From an uncultured Alphaproteobacteria bacterium (GTDB lineage: Bacteria > Pseudomonadota > Alphaproteobacteria > UBA7887), in assembly GCA_902562525.1 (NCBI GenBank), contig CACETT010000004.1:1-52083 (forward strand): DNA of 52,083 nucleotides, in the 5' to 3' direction. The notes under the pieces are model-generated. The model did no database searches and was not told the DNA's origin. It saw only the letters and a program-made list of their open reading frames with translations. The position numbers and the translations under genes are program-made. Below, one piece after another: positions 8,066 to 17,705 of the stretch. Position 1 is the stretch's first letter; each line of letters opens with the position of its first letter.

Positions 8066-8548
8066 CTATAGTTTAGTAAGGATGTGCTCCGCGCTGGAAT
8101 TATTAAGGCCGGGACCCTCCTCTACTTCAAGAGTTGTAACCTTTCCATCGTCTATTATCATGGCGTATCTCTGGGATCGAGTGCCGAGGCCAAAGCCGGA
8201 GCCGTCCATTGTAAGGTCGAGCAAGCGGGTTAAATCGCCATTGCCATCGCCAAGCATCATAATATCGTGGCCGGCGCTGCGATCTTTTCCCCATGCATCC
8301 ATAACGAAGGCATCATTAACTGATAAGCAGATGATTTGGTCCACTCCTTTTGCCTTTATCTCAGAGGCATGGGTAAGGAATCCAGGGACATGCTTGGCAG
8401 AGCAGGTTGGGGTGAATGCACCTGGTACGGCAAATAAGACAGTCTTCTTACCACCCAAAAGCTGGTCGGTGTCGATGTCTTCCATTCCATCAGCGCCTAA
8501 ATATTTTAGAGTAACCGAAGGCATTTTTTCTCCGACTTTGATGGGCAT
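8066..8548 (-). CDS. peroxiredoxin, Prx5/AhpE-like (redoxin family)
   Basis: Thiol peroxidase of 160 residues. The peroxidatic cysteine is Cys49 in PGAFTPTCS, the hallmark of the Prx5 group; a second cysteine is at about 74 (IICLSVND). The enzyme reduces hydrogen and alkyl peroxides, probably with glutathione/glutaredoxin or thioredoxin. A strong ribosome-binding site (GTAGGAGAGAAAAG) precedes the ATG at 8548. It converges on rnhA. Downstream, GTGGCAGC (8012-8019) and GCTGCCGC (8042-8049) could form a hairpin with a 22-base loop between the two genes, too loose to call a terminator. Confidence 0.93.
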   Translation of the reverse strand: MPIKVGEKMPSVTLKYLGADGMEDIDTDQLLGGKKTVLFAVPGAFTPTCSAKHVPGFLTHASEIKAKGVDQIICLSVNDAFVMDAWGKDRSAGHDIMMLGDGNGDLTRLLDLTMDGSGFGLGTRSQRYAMIIDDGKVTTLEVEEGPGLNNSSAEHILTKL

Positions 8549-8712
8549 CTTTTCTCTCCTACGTGTTTTATAATGTCTTAATAGAGGAATAGACCTCGCT
8601 GGAACGTACAGTATCAGTCAATTGCTTTTCACTAAAGGTCCCAGCAGCTATGATACTAATGTTCGTTACGAGGCTAGCATAGCGTTTGTTAACGGGGAGC
8701 GCACTTCTTACC

Positions 8713-10860
8713 TCACTCTTCCGCAAATGTCCCCGCCCCCCGCGCCATTTCTAGTGCAAGTGATATGTCCGTTTTTCTCAATAATTCTGGCAACACTGCT
8801 CCAGTAGGCGCTGCGATCCCATATACGGCATTAAATGGGATTCCAAATCGGTTAAAGCTAAACAGATAATTTTGGATATCGGGGTTTCTTTTTGTCCAAT
8901 CGCCTTGCATTTTCACGATATCTGGAGAATCCAGCAAATTTATAATCTCAGTACTATCCAAAACCAGTGCTTTGTTTATTTTACAGGTTAGGCACCAGTC
9001 CGCTGTTATGTCCACAAAGACAATTTTCCCAGAATTAACAAGGTCCGAAATTTTACTCTCATCTAGTTCAATCCAACCGGATTGTTGTGAATTAGAGGTA
9101 GATTCTAGGTCCTTTTCTTCAGGGGGGGCGGTGATTACGAATACTAGCATACTGCATCCGCCAATTGCTAAGGTTAGGGTGCGCAGCAAAACGCTTTTTT
9201 TGCCCGTTATTGAGGATGCAAACTTCAAACTTGTCCCACAGACAAAAGCAATTGTGCCGATGAGAAAAGCTAGGTTTATAGTGGTTTGCTGTGCCAGAAT
9301 CGCGAGTAACCATACAGCCGTTGCCACTAGAATAAATCCTAGAATGATACGAAGTTGGATCATCCACCTACCAGGTCGAGGTAGCTTACCCACCAAATTA
9401 GGGCTCGCCGCAAGAAGTATGTAAGGCGCGGCCATTCCTAGACCCAGCATGCTAAATATCAGAAGTATTTCCGTGGCCCCCTGACTGAGAGCAAAGCTGA
9501 TGGAGGTGCCTACAAAAGGCGCTGAACATGGGGTGGCCATTAGCGTAGCAAATGCGCCTGTAAAAAAACTTTGAGAGAGCCATTTTGTTCTTTCTTGGCT
9601 ATTCGGGCTTCCCTGTGGGCTGTTTGAGTAGGATGGCAAGCCAATTTCAAAGAACCCGAATAAATTACACGAAAAAATTGTTAGTATTAAGACTAATGAC
9701 ACTAGGAAAAGTGGTTCTTGGAATTGCATGCCCCATCCGACGGAGTTTCCTAAATTTCTTAATAGAATCGTGCCTAATGCAAGAATTAGGTAAGAGAATA
9801 GAATTCCCCCAACCGAAGCTAGGAAGCTCAAGCGTATTTTTAGTCTACTTTGGCCGACATTCTGTAAAACGCTAAGAATTTTTATTGACAGAACAGGCAA
9901 CACACATGGCATGAGGTTTAGAATCAGGCCACCAATGAGTGCAGTAAATAAAATACTGAGTAGTGCCAGACTATTTTGTTTTGGGTCTGTCTGGGCTACC
10001 GCTTCTATCTTGTGAGAGAACTCCTTGGCAGACCCGGCATCGACCAATGTAATCAGAAGTTCGAAGTTTTGTAGATTATTCCCTTTCACACTTGATACAG
10101 GCACCGAGAATTTAGCCTTCAAGGAGGAATTTGCAAGGGACATCGTTTCCGTACCAAACCGGTAAGCCGCTTGTCCTTCAAGAAATATAGAGGGGTCAAT
10201 GAAGGGGCTTTGGCGAGTGACATTAATTATAAGGGTGCCTTCATTGTCAGTCTCTGGAATATAGATTGAGTCAATATCCACAATGGAATCGTTAGCTGCA
10301 ATGGGCACCTTTCCTTCGAATTTTTCAATTAGTTGGGCGTATTGTGTTGGCCGTTGGTGACCGGGTGCTATCGCCATCTCCAGCTGCGTTGATACGGGTA
10401 TGCAAATTGTTTTGCAAACTTGGTAGTCTATTTTTAATCTAAGCCCCAAAGATCTGAGGGAGTCTTTCGCTTTGGCAATTATCGGGAAAACGACATGTTC
10501 TGTGTATCCAATAGTTGTAAGGTTGTTGCCTTCATCGAAACGTTGCGGCCAGGGCCATTTCATTTCTAGAAATTCGAGGTTAACGGATCGCGACCCGTCT
10601 ATGATTGGCGGGGAGCCAGCATCGCCAGGGCTTCTCCAATAGATCTTCCAACCTGGCTTCAGGGAAAACTCCAAACCTAAATTAATATCAGTTCCGTTGC
10701 CAATTCCTGATGTGCCAGAAATTAATCTGACCTCTGCAAATTCGCGTGAATCCCACTCTGAAGAAATCCCCCCATCCGATCTTGCTGTATTCCCAAAGGC
10801 TATACAAATAAGCAAAGAGCCCAAGAAGGACGTACATATGTAGTTTAACGAATGCTTCAT
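8713..10860 (-). CDS. thiol:disulfide interchange protein, DsbD/ScsB type
   Basis: 715-residue inner-membrane electron carrier that moves reducing equivalents from cytoplasmic thioredoxin to the periplasm. Order: signal peptide (about 1-27), periplasmic N-terminal domain with an extra CKTIC pair, a central block of about eight membrane segments carrying the cysteines of LMPCVLP and TPCSAPF, then a periplasmic thioredoxin domain with Cys623-Leu-Thr-Cys626 (ADWCLTCK) and the cis-proline in FGIPF. The long N-terminal domain resembles ScsB/DipZ-type proteins more than E. coli DsbD. It lies upstream of and co-oriented with the peroxiredoxin, 165 bases apart. Likely clients are cytochrome c maturation or oxidase assembly factors. 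Confidence 0.9.
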   Translation of the reverse strand: MKHSLNYICTSFLGSLLICIAFGNTARSDGGISSEWDSREFAEVRLISGTSGIGNGTDINLGLEFSLKPGWKIYWRSPGDAGSPPIIDGSRSVNLEFLEMKWPWPQRFDEGNNLTTIGYTEHVVFPIIAKAKDSLRSLGLRLKIDYQVCKTICIPVSTQLEMAIAPGHQRPTQYAQLIEKFEGKVPIAANDSIVDIDSIYIPETDNEGTLIINVTRQSPFIDPSIFLEGQAAYRFGTETMSLANSSLKAKFSVPVSSVKGNNLQNFELLITLVDAGSAKEFSHKIEAVAQTDPKQNSLALLSILFTALIGGLILNLMPCVLPVLSIKILSVLQNVGQSRLKIRLSFLASVGGILFSYLILALGTILLRNLGNSVGWGMQFQEPLFLVSLVLILTIFSCNLFGFFEIGLPSYSNSPQGSPNSQERTKWLSQSFFTGAFATLMATPCSAPFVGTSISFALSQGATEILLIFSMLGLGMAAPYILLAASPNLVGKLPRPGRWMIQLRIILGFILVATAVWLLAILAQQTTINLAFLIGTIAFVCGTSLKFASSITGKKSVLLRTLTLAIGGCSMLVFVITAPPEEKDLESTSNSQQSGWIELDESKISDLVNSGKIVFVDITADWCLTCKINKALVLDSTEIINLLDSPDIVKMQGDWTKRNPDIQNYLFSFNRFGIPFNAVYGIAAPTGAVLPELLRKTDISLALEMARGAGTFAEE

Positions 10861-10970
10861 TATGATTAAAATAACGTCGTGAATGTAGTGCGTGGAACTG
10901 GCATGGTGCTGAATATGTCCTTATATTATTTTTTATAACTACCAATATTTATACGAAAAGCATAACCGAA

Positions 10971-11549
10971 ATGATCGAAATGGAGCACCAACATCAAGGG
11001 TATTTGGCCGGGCGGCTCCTCATTGCTTTGCCGGCAATGCTAGACCCACGGTTTTCTCAAAGTGTCATATATTTATGCAGTCATAATGAGCGCGGGGCAA
11101 TGGGGCTAATTGTAAACCAGATTATGGACACAGTAAATTTTTGTGACATGTTGACGGCAATGAATATTAAGGTCGACCATGCCCAACCAAAAAGGCAGGT
11201 CCATTTTGGTGGCCCTGTCGAGGCAGAGCGCGGGTTCGTTTTGCATAGCGCAGATTACAGTTGTGAGGGAACTTTGGAAATCAAAGATGGAGTGAGCCTG
11301 ACGGCGACAAGAGATGTTCTTCAACTTATTGCATCTGGAACCGGCCCTAAGAATTCCCTCTTTGCCTTAGGTTATGCGGGATGGGGACCGGGACAGCTTG
11401 ATGCGGAGATTCAGGGAAACAGCTGGATGTTTGGTGTGCCAGAGACAGAAATTTTGTTTGGTAAGAAGCATGCTCAGAAGTGGTCCCTTGCGACCTCTAG
11501 GGCTGGAATAGATATTAGTGCATTGTCTAGTGAGAGCGGTAATGCCTAG
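10971..11549 (+). CDS. yqgE: YqgE/AlgH family protein
   Basis: Conserved protein of the DUF179 (YqgE/AlgH) family, 192 residues including a few before the conserved LAGRLLIALPAMLDPRF. Other family signatures: YLCSHNERGAMGLIVN, FGGPVEAERGFVLH, and FALGYAGWGPGQLDAEI near the C-terminus. The biochemical role is not established. The start could be the ATG at 10971 or 10980; neither has a strong ribosome-binding site. It is divergent from dsbD (110 bases) and convergent with the GNAT gene. Confidence 0.9.
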   Translation: MIEMEHQHQGYLAGRLLIALPAMLDPRFSQSVIYLCSHNERGAMGLIVNQIMDTVNFCDMLTAMNIKVDHAQPKRQVHFGGPVEAERGFVLHSADYSCEGTLEIKDGVSLTATRDVLQLIASGTGPKNSLFALGYAGWGPGQLDAEIQGNSWMFGVPETEILFGKKHAQKWSLATSRAGIDISALSSESGNA

Positions 11550-11571
11550 AGTGATAGGCAGGTCACCTGCT

Positions 11572-12255
11572 TTAATTTTGTGCGGCAGATGGTGAGGTTT
11601 CAAAGCGCTTGCCGTTGATCCGCCTTGTACGGTTTTTCTTTTCTTGGTGAATTGCTGGGATTGGTTCAATTTTAGTATCGGTTTCAAGAAGGCCAAATAA
11701 AACATGATCTTGCCAAGCACCATTTATCTTTAAATATCTTCGTGCAAACCCTTCTTTACGGAATCCTACCTTTTTTAGAAGTGCGTGACTTGCCACGTTG
11801 TTAGGAAGGCAAGCGGCTTCAATGCGGTGGATTTTCAGTCTCAAAAAGATTATAGGAAGCAGTCCGGAAAGGGCCTCTGTCATATACCCCTTACAGGCAT
11901 AATTTTGTCCCACCCAATAACCAATACTGCAGCTTTGTGCCACACCCCTCCGAACATCGTTTATAGCAACTCCGCCTATTAAGGCACGGTCCTCGTCCCT
12001 AAACACCAGAAAAGTGTAGCCAAGGTCCGTATTGCTATGAAGGGCATGTGCCTTCAGTCGCCGAAAATAAGCTTTTCTAGTTAGAGAGTCAGAGGGCCAG
12101 GTTGGCTCCCATGGTCGCAGAAATTGTTGACTATCTCTCCTGAGCTCTAGCCATTTCCGGCAATCCCGGCGTTGAGGTGGCCTCATATATACTCGGCCGG
12201 CCCTTATGGGGTTTCCCTTGATTGCTTCAGATAGTGATTTGAATAAGGCAATCAT
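11572..12255 (-). CDS. GNAT N-acetyltransferase, RimJ/RimL type
   Basis: 227-residue acetyltransferase of the GNAT superfamily. The RimJ/RimL signature is visible: RPPQRRDCRKWLELR near the N-terminus, the acetyl-CoA loop region IGYWVGQNYACKGYMTEAL, and the C-terminal NNVASHALLKKVGFRKEGFA. RimJ acetylates the N-terminus of ribosomal protein S5, but the family also has other targets, so the substrate is open. The start codon overlaps the tusA stop by four bases. It is the last gene of the thrC-M16-tusA-GNAT operon. Roughly 30 C-terminal residues are basic and of low conservation. Confidence 0.88.
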   Translation of the reverse strand: MIALFKSLSEAIKGNPIRAGRVYMRPPQRRDCRKWLELRRDSQQFLRPWEPTWPSDSLTRKAYFRRLKAHALHSNTDLGYTFLVFRDEDRALIGGVAINDVRRGVAQSCSIGYWVGQNYACKGYMTEALSGLLPIIFLRLKIHRIEAACLPNNVASHALLKKVGFRKEGFARRYLKINGAWQDHVLFGLLETDTKIEPIPAIHQEKKNRTRRINGKRFETSPSAAQN

Positions 12256-12500
12256 TTTTTTACCTTTATGCGAAACCTGTATTCACCTTCTTCTTTTACA
12301 CATTCTTCAAGAGAATGTCCTGTTACTTGGCAAAACGTTTCAAAATCAGCAACTGAACTTGGGTCAGTGGCTACCACAACTAACACCTCTTCGGGTGATA
12401 ATTTTTTAATAAATTTTTTGGTTTTTAGCACCGGCAGAGGACAGAGTAAATTTCTCACGTCAAGATTGTAGATTGAATCGGAGCTGTTTGTGGGTTTCAT
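12252..12500 (-). CDS. TusA-like sulfur carrier protein
   Basis: 82-residue member of the TusA/SirA/YedF family. The conserved CPLPVLK motif places the sulfur-accepting cysteine at Cys20. Such proteins carry persulfide sulfur, for example for tRNA thiouridine or molybdopterin. The gene overlaps its neighbours by four bases on both sides (ATGA), so it is co-translated with the M16 protease gene and the GNAT gene. Which sulfur pathway it serves cannot be told from this context. Confidence 0.92.
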   Translation of the reverse strand: MKPTNSSDSIYNLDVRNLLCPLPVLKTKKFIKKLSPEEVLVVVATDPSSVADFETFCQVTGHSLEECVKEEGEYRFRIKVKK

Positions 12501-13771
12501 ATTTGGAGGCCCGCTTGAAATTTCGCGAATTGATCACTATCGGTTTTAGGGCCTAATGTAGTCATGGTTGGGCATCCACGGGACAAGATTTTTTGTATCA
12601 CTCGTTTTAGTTGTTGTGAGTCTACAGCGTCAATTTGCTTTATGATTTCCTCATGCGATAGAGGCCTTCCAAATAGTAATACTTGTCGGGCCAATTGGCC
12701 GCATCTTGAGGATGTGCTTTCTAGTGACATTAATAAACCCGACTTGAGTTGCGCGCAGGCGCGTGAAGTTTCTGTATTTGTTATATGTTTAGTGACTTCT
12801 TTCAATTCATGGCATACGGTTTCCACAAGTTCATTAGTTGCTTCTTCATTTGTCCCAGCATAAATACCGAACAGGCCACCATCTGCATAGCTTGTCGCGA
12901 AGGAGTAAACAGAGTATGCCAAACCTTTCTCTTCCCTAATTTTCTGAAATAATCTAGATGACATGCCGCCACCAAACAGGACGGAAAAAACCTGAAGAGC
13001 GTAGTAGTCTTCGTCGTCATATGCTAAACCGTCAAATCCCAACACAACATGCATTTGATCTAGATCACGCTGTTCTTGAACAAAGCCCCCCACATATTCC
13101 GCTTGATCAAGTTCTTGGTCCGGTAGACGGCTCCTTTTCTGGAAAAAATTGGCCGCCAAATCCACAAGATCCTCGTGCTTAAGGTTGCCAGCGGCCGACA
13201 CTACCATTTTGTCCGGGGTGTATTGGTTCTCCATATAGTCCGAGAGAGATTTAGGGGAAAAAGCTCGCACATTTTGGGCAGTTCCTAAGATAGGGCGGCC
13301 GATAGGCTGATCCGGGTAAGCCAATTCCTGGAACTGATCAAAAATGATATCATCTGGTGTATCACGCGTTTGTCCCATTTCCTGAATTACTACTTCTTTT
13401 TCCTTGGCTAATTCGTCTTCAGAAAAAGTTGGGTTTTCTAAAATATCGGAGAGAATTTCTGTGGCGAGAGGGAGGTCTTGCCTGAGTACTTTAGCATAGT
13501 ATGCTGTCTGCTCTTTCGAAGTGTATGCATTCAAATGGCCGCCCACATTCTCAATTTCCTCCGCAATATCCCGAGCTGTGCGGGTGGTGGTGCCTTTGAA
13601 GGCCATATGCTCAAGAAGGTGAGAAATGCCATTGTTGTTTTTTGTCTCGTGGCGGGAGCCGGCATTAACCCATACGCCGACCGAAGCAGTCTCCAAGGTG
13701 CTGGTTGATTCACTGATAATGCGCATACCGTTCTCGAGAGTGCTCAACTGTACCGATTCACGTGTTTCCAT
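12497..13771 (-). CDS. M16-family zinc metallopeptidase (processing-peptidase-like)
   Basis: 424-residue pitrilysin-family protease resembling the beta subunit of mitochondrial processing peptidase. The inverted zinc motif HLLEH is at residues 51-55 (His51, Glu54, His55), with the distal glutamate in KEKEVVIQEM. The glycine-rich LFGGGMSSRLFQKIREEKGLAYSVYS block (read as two parts, about 262-290) of the second domain is intact. It lies 15 bases downstream of thrC; the pairing thrC-M16 is conserved in many alphaproteobacteria and was probably present in the mitochondrial ancestor. Its natural bacterial substrate is unknown. Confidence 0.94.
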   Translation of the reverse strand: METRESVQLSTLENGMRIISESTSTLETASVGVWVNAGSRHETKNNNGISHLLEHMAFKGTTTRTARDIAEEIENVGGHLNAYTSKEQTAYYAKVLRQDLPLATEILSDILENPTFSEDELAKEKEVVIQEMGQTRDTPDDIIFDQFQELAYPDQPIGRPILGTAQNVRAFSPKSLSDYMENQYTPDKMVVSAAGNLKHEDLVDLAANFFQKRSRLPDQELDQAEYVGGFVQEQRDLDQMHVVLGFDGLAYDDEDYYALQVFSVLFGGGMSSRLFQKIREEKGLAYSVYSFATSYADGGLFGIYAGTNEEATNELVETVCHELKEVTKHITNTETSRACAQLKSGLLMSLESTSSRCGQLARQVLLFGRPLSHEEIIKQIDAVDSQQLKRVIQKILSRGCPTMTTLGPKTDSDQFAKFQAGLQI

Positions 13772-13786
13772 ATTTTTTCCAAAAAG

Positions 13787-15184
13787 TTAAATTTTGTGAG
13801 AACGCCTACTGCGTTGACGGATATAGGATTGAATTTTTAGAATTTCACATTCCAATATATCGTATCTTTCCTTTGATTCCAAAGCAGATAGCAGTCGATC
13901 TGGGATTGACGGCCTTTTGCCGGTTGCTTTCATCACGGATTCAGAGAATTTGGCTGGATGGGCTGTCGCTAGGCATACCATGGGTCCAATCTCTCTGTAA
14001 GTAGATTTTCTGGCAGCCGCCGTTCCTACCGCAGTATGGGGGTCAATGAGATTGCCTGTCTCACTGTAAACAAGCTCCATTTCTCCTAATGTTTCTGCTT
14101 CATCGATGGATGAGCTAGAAAAGAACTTTCTGGCACACTCCATATGGTTGGATGTTATGGTGAATTTTCCATCATCCTTCAGCGCTTCCATGTTTTGGCA
14201 GAGTGCATGGTGGTCCCTTCCTTGTAATTCGAAGAGATACCGTTCGAAGTTGCTTGCGACTTGGATGTCCATACTTGGGGATATTCCGGGTATAACAGAT
14301 TCTGTCTGGTAAGTGCCTGTGGTCAATACCCGGTGGAGGATATCGTTTTGGTTGGTGGCTACAAGAAGCTCCTTGCTGGGGAGGCCAGTGCGTTTTGCAA
14401 CGTAGGCTGCGTATATATTGCCAAAGTTTCCTGTTGGCACAGAAAAGGCTAGAAGCTTATTTCTCAACTTCATGAATGCTGCGTAATAATACACTACTTG
14501 AACCATCACACGTGCCCAGTTAATTGAGTTAACAGCAGCGAGAGATAGTTCTTTATTGAAGTGGGGGTCCCCAAACATTTCCTTTACTAGGCTCTGGCAA
14601 TCATCAAAAGTACCTTTCACCGCTATATTGTGGATGTTAGCAGCGTCGACAGATGTCATCTGCCTTCTTTGGACTTCTGAGACCCTTCCCAAAGGATGAA
14701 GCATGAAAAGGTCAATATTTTGGCGGTTCTTGCATGCTTCAATAGCGGCAGAACCAGTATCGCCAGAAGTCGCGCCTATGACAGTAATGTGTTCGCCTTT
14801 TTGCGAAAGAACGTGATCGAACATTCTGCTGACTACTTGGAGTGCGAAATCTTTAAAGGATAGAGTTGGGCCGTGAAATAGTTCGAGAAGCCAAAGGGAA
14901 GGTCCTATTTCAACTAGCGGTGCGACTTCTTCACAGCAAAATTCTGAGTAAGCTTCGGAGGTAATATTTTGAAGGGTTGGATCGTCTATGTCCTGACCTA
15001 TAAAAGGTTTTAATATTTGCGCTGCTAGGTTGGCATAGCCGAGCTTAAGCGAAGCTAGATCGTCTGGTCGTATCTTTGGCCATTCCGACGGCACATAAAG
15101 TCCCCCATCGGGTGCAAGGCCCCTGAGCAAGGTCTCATTGAAGCCCAAGATCTCATTGGTATTGCGAGTGCTGATGTAGTTCAC
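13787..15184 (-). CDS. thrC: threonine synthase
   Basis: PLP enzyme that converts O-phosphohomoserine to threonine. I place the start at the GTG at 15184, preceded by GGGAGAGAGC, giving 465 residues beginning MNYISTRN, the family norm. The frame stays open to an ATG at 15280, but those 32 residues (rich in Cys and Gln) are not conserved. The PLP lysine is in LSFKDFALQ (about Lys111), and the phosphate-binding GATSGDTGSAA lies further on. It is the first gene of a four-gene operon (thrC-M16-tusA-GNAT). Confidence 0.95.
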   Translation of the reverse strand: MNYISTRNTNEILGFNETLLRGLAPDGGLYVPSEWPKIRPDDLASLKLGYANLAAQILKPFIGQDIDDPTLQNITSEAYSEFCCEEVAPLVEIGPSLWLLELFHGPTLSFKDFALQVVSRMFDHVLSQKGEHITVIGATSGDTGSAAIEACKNRQNIDLFMLHPLGRVSEVQRRQMTSVDAANIHNIAVKGTFDDCQSLVKEMFGDPHFNKELSLAAVNSINWARVMVQVVYYYAAFMKLRNKLLAFSVPTGNFGNIYAAYVAKRTGLPSKELLVATNQNDILHRVLTTGTYQTESVIPGISPSMDIQVASNFERYLFELQGRDHHALCQNMEALKDDGKFTITSNHMECARKFFSSSSIDEAETLGEMELVYSETGNLIDPHTAVGTAAARKSTYREIGPMVCLATAHPAKFSESVMKATGKRPSIPDRLLSALESKERYDILECEILKIQSYIRQRSRRSHKI

Positions 15185-15338
15185 GCTCTCTCCCATGTTG
15201 CATTGCTCTCCCGCCTGTGTGGGGGCATTTTTTCCGTCTCTATCTTGTTGACAATACCCGCACATGTGGCTTCGACTCAATACACACCTTATTGTACCGT
15301 ACAGGTTGTTTTGATGAGAACAAGAGTGGATTAACGGC

Positions 15339-16268
15339 GTGCCTCAGGGTAGTAAAAATAGGCCTAAGAAGGCTTTGGTTGTTTTAAATCCGGTGGCGGG
15401 CAACCGCGATCAGACGTTGTCTGATCTGGTTTTGCAGAAACTAAGCTCTTTAGGTTGGGAGATTTGCATTCGTGAGACTTCTGGCATCGGGGACGCGGAG
15501 ATCATTGCATCAAAGATCAGTGGGGGCAATTTTGCGTTTGACCTAATAATTGTATCAGGTGGAGATGGCACCATAAATGAGGTTGTGAACGGGTTACTCG
15601 GAGGGGGAAGGCTGGACATCCCCATTGGTGTAATCCCGGCGGGAACTGTGAACTTACTTGCTAGCGAACTCGGCCTAAAGAATTCTGTGCCATCCATAGT
15701 GGACGCTCTTTTGGGTGAAACCAAGCGATCGATTTCTTTGGGCGAGGTTATAGGTAGGGACGGCGAACGTGTGTTTCTGATGACCGCTGGGGTTGGCTTT
15801 GACGCAAATGCCATTTCGCGTTTATCTATGAGTATCAAGAAACTCCATGGAAAAACCGCATATGCTTTGGCAGGGTTAATGGAGTATCTGCTGGGCTCGT
15901 TTCCAAAATATAAAGTTATCCTCGGGGGAAAGGAATACACCGTAGGTTCAGTTTTGCTCGCAAATGGGAAATATTACGGTGGTCGCATGGTTTGGGCTCC
16001 TAAGGCTGAAGTTGGCGAACCTGGATTGCAAATTGGGTTGTTCAGGACCCTGGGTCGACTAACCTTGCCGATCTACGTGCTTGGAATGATGTTTGGTTTT
16101 TTATCCAAGCTCAAAGGTTTCCACATAATTGATGCAGACGAAATTATTGTAGAAGGGCCCAGGGGGCGCCCGGTTCAAATAGATGGTGATCTACTTGCCC
16201 GGTTGCCGGTACGTATCCGGGTGGCCCGAGACAAGGTCAATATCTATGCTGCCCACTCCCGGAAGTAA
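15339..16268 (+). CDS. diacylglycerol/lipid kinase family protein
   Basis: 309-residue kinase of the DAGK catalytic superfamily (YegS/DgkB/BmrU-like). The nucleotide-binding loop GGDGTINEVVNGL is at about residues 74-86, preceded by LNPVAG (about 16-21). The segment IPAGTVNLLASELGL and the C-terminal VQIDGDLL are also family features. Substrate is probably a membrane lipid such as diacylglycerol, but sphingosine- or phosphatidylglycerol-type lipids cannot be excluded. Start is a GTG with a weak ribosome-binding site. It is divergent from thrC and almost touches pmbA convergently (five bases). Confidence 0.87.
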   Translation: MPQGSKNRPKKALVVLNPVAGNRDQTLSDLVLQKLSSLGWEICIRETSGIGDAEIIASKISGGNFAFDLIIVSGGDGTINEVVNGLLGGGRLDIPIGVIPAGTVNLLASELGLKNSVPSIVDALLGETKRSISLGEVIGRDGERVFLMTAGVGFDANAISRLSMSIKKLHGKTAYALAGLMEYLLGSFPKYKVILGGKEYTVGSVLLANGKYYGGRMVWAPKAEVGEPGLQIGLFRTLGRLTLPIYVLGMMFGFLSKLKGFHIIDADEIIVEGPRGRPVQIDGDLLARLPVRIRVARDKVNIYAAHSRK

Positions 16269-16273
16269 TAGCG

Positions 16274-17617
16274 CTAAGTTCCGGCAACAGTCATACCGTC
16301 TACTCGAATAGTGGGAGCGTTGGTTGAATATTTGAAAGATAGGTCATCCGCCGCCGTCAGGTTGGCAAACATGTCGAGTATGTTACCAGCTACTGTCATT
16401 TCATTGACAGGAAATGCAATATCCCCATTTTCGATCCAGAACCCAGAGGCTCCTCTGCTGTAATCCCCGGTCAGACTATTAAAGCTCATTCCCATCATTT
16501 CGGTTATGTAGAAACCGTTCTTAACTTCTGCAATGAGCTCTTCTCTACTGATTTGTCCTTTCATCATATAGAGGTTGCTTGGTCCCGGGCTAGGGGCGCT
16601 CGATGGTCCGCGGATAGCGTGGCCGGTGCTATCTAGGCCTAATTGGTTGGCAGACCGTGTGTCCATGAGCCAAGTGGTCAGGACGCCCTTATCAACCACC
16701 ATTCTCGTTTTGCCAATACAGCCTTCACCATCAAAGGGACGGGAGGCGAGTCCTCTCGAGCGGTGTGGGTCATCACAAATGGAGACCGTCTCAGGGAAGA
16801 TTTTTTCCATCAACTTGTCTTTAAGAACGCTGGTGCCCCGAGCGATGGATGCTCCAGAAATAAGTCCCGATAGCAGGCGGGGTAGCCCACCTGACAGCCT
16901 TGGGTCAAAGATAACCGGGGCTTGTTGGCTTTTGACTTTTTGTGGATTCTGTCGTGCGACCGCTTTTTCTCCAGCGCTTCTCCCAATAGCCGAGGGTGCC
17001 ATGAGGTCTTCAAAGAAACGGGTCGAAGAATATTCATAGTCCCTCTCCATTCCCGTATCCTGCCCGGCTATCACGGAGACGGATGCACCAAAATTAGTTA
17101 CTGAATACTCGTCCGCAAAGCCGGCGGAACTAGCCAATGCAATATGGCCTTTATTCTTAGTTGCTTCTGCGCCTTCCGAATTTGTTACCCCTTCCACCGA
17201 GCGGGCTGCGTCTTCGGTATCTGCTGCCAGATCAAATAGGTCTTCTGGAGAAATTTCTCTTGGGTCATTTAGTTGGAGATCAGTCTGGGTTATTGGGGAA
17301 GAGTCGGTTGAAGGAATTTCGCAATATGGATCTGCTGGCGCATTTCGGGCCATGGTGATCGCTCGATCTATTAGGTCCTGCAGAGTTGAAGTTTTTAAGT
17401 CTGTGGAGGATACAATTGCTTGTCCCTTTCCCACCAAAGTTCTAAGGCCAAGATCATGGGATTCTTCTCTTTCAACGCCCTCCTTTTTGCCAAGGCGCCA
17501 CGAAACGCTGAGAGACTCCGATTCAAATATTATGGCGTCGGCAGCATCTGCCCCAGCCTTACGGGCCCTTGCGATAAGGTCAGTCAGGAGCCCCTTTTTC
17601 GATTCTTGCATTCGCAT
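16274..17617 (-). CDS. pmbA: TldE/PmbA family metalloprotease subunit
   Basis: 447-residue TldE (PmbA) homologue. The N-terminal VSWRLGKKEGVEREE region and the C-terminal GDYSRGASGFWIENGDIAFPV and NEMTVAGN motifs are typical. It lacks the HExxxH zinc motif, as TldE proteins do, and forms a heterodimer with TldD that degrades or trims unfolded or modified peptides. The tldD partner is at 24263-25702, about 7 kb away with the same orientation. GGAAAG lies about nine bases before the ATG at 17617. Confidence 0.93.
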   Translation of the reverse strand: MRMQESKKGLLTDLIARARKAGADAADAIIFESESLSVSWRLGKKEGVEREESHDLGLRTLVGKGQAIVSSTDLKTSTLQDLIDRAITMARNAPADPYCEIPSTDSSPITQTDLQLNDPREISPEDLFDLAADTEDAARSVEGVTNSEGAEATKNKGHIALASSAGFADEYSVTNFGASVSVIAGQDTGMERDYEYSSTRFFEDLMAPSAIGRSAGEKAVARQNPQKVKSQQAPVIFDPRLSGGLPRLLSGLISGASIARGTSVLKDKLMEKIFPETVSICDDPHRSRGLASRPFDGEGCIGKTRMVVDKGVLTTWLMDTRSANQLGLDSTGHAIRGPSSAPSPGPSNLYMMKGQISREELIAEVKNGFYITEMMGMSFNSLTGDYSRGASGFWIENGDIAFPVNEMTVAGNILDMFANLTAADDLSFKYSTNAPTIRVDGMTVAGT

Positions 17618-17705
17618 TTACTAAACTTTCCATCAGTTATCTGGAAACCGAGTAGGGGTGAAGCACAACCTCGAGCCGGGGAACCCCTATTCTAGTGTCC
17701 GGATG

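Noticed and set aside
8040-8573. 177-residue plus-strand frame opposite the peroxiredoxin gene
   Set aside because: It is the antisense shadow of a clearly conserved gene, with a serine/proline-rich composition typical of such shadows.
15185-15280. 32-residue extension of threonine synthase
   Set aside because: The GTG at 15184 has a good ribosome-binding site and gives the family start MNYISTRN; the extension is not conserved.
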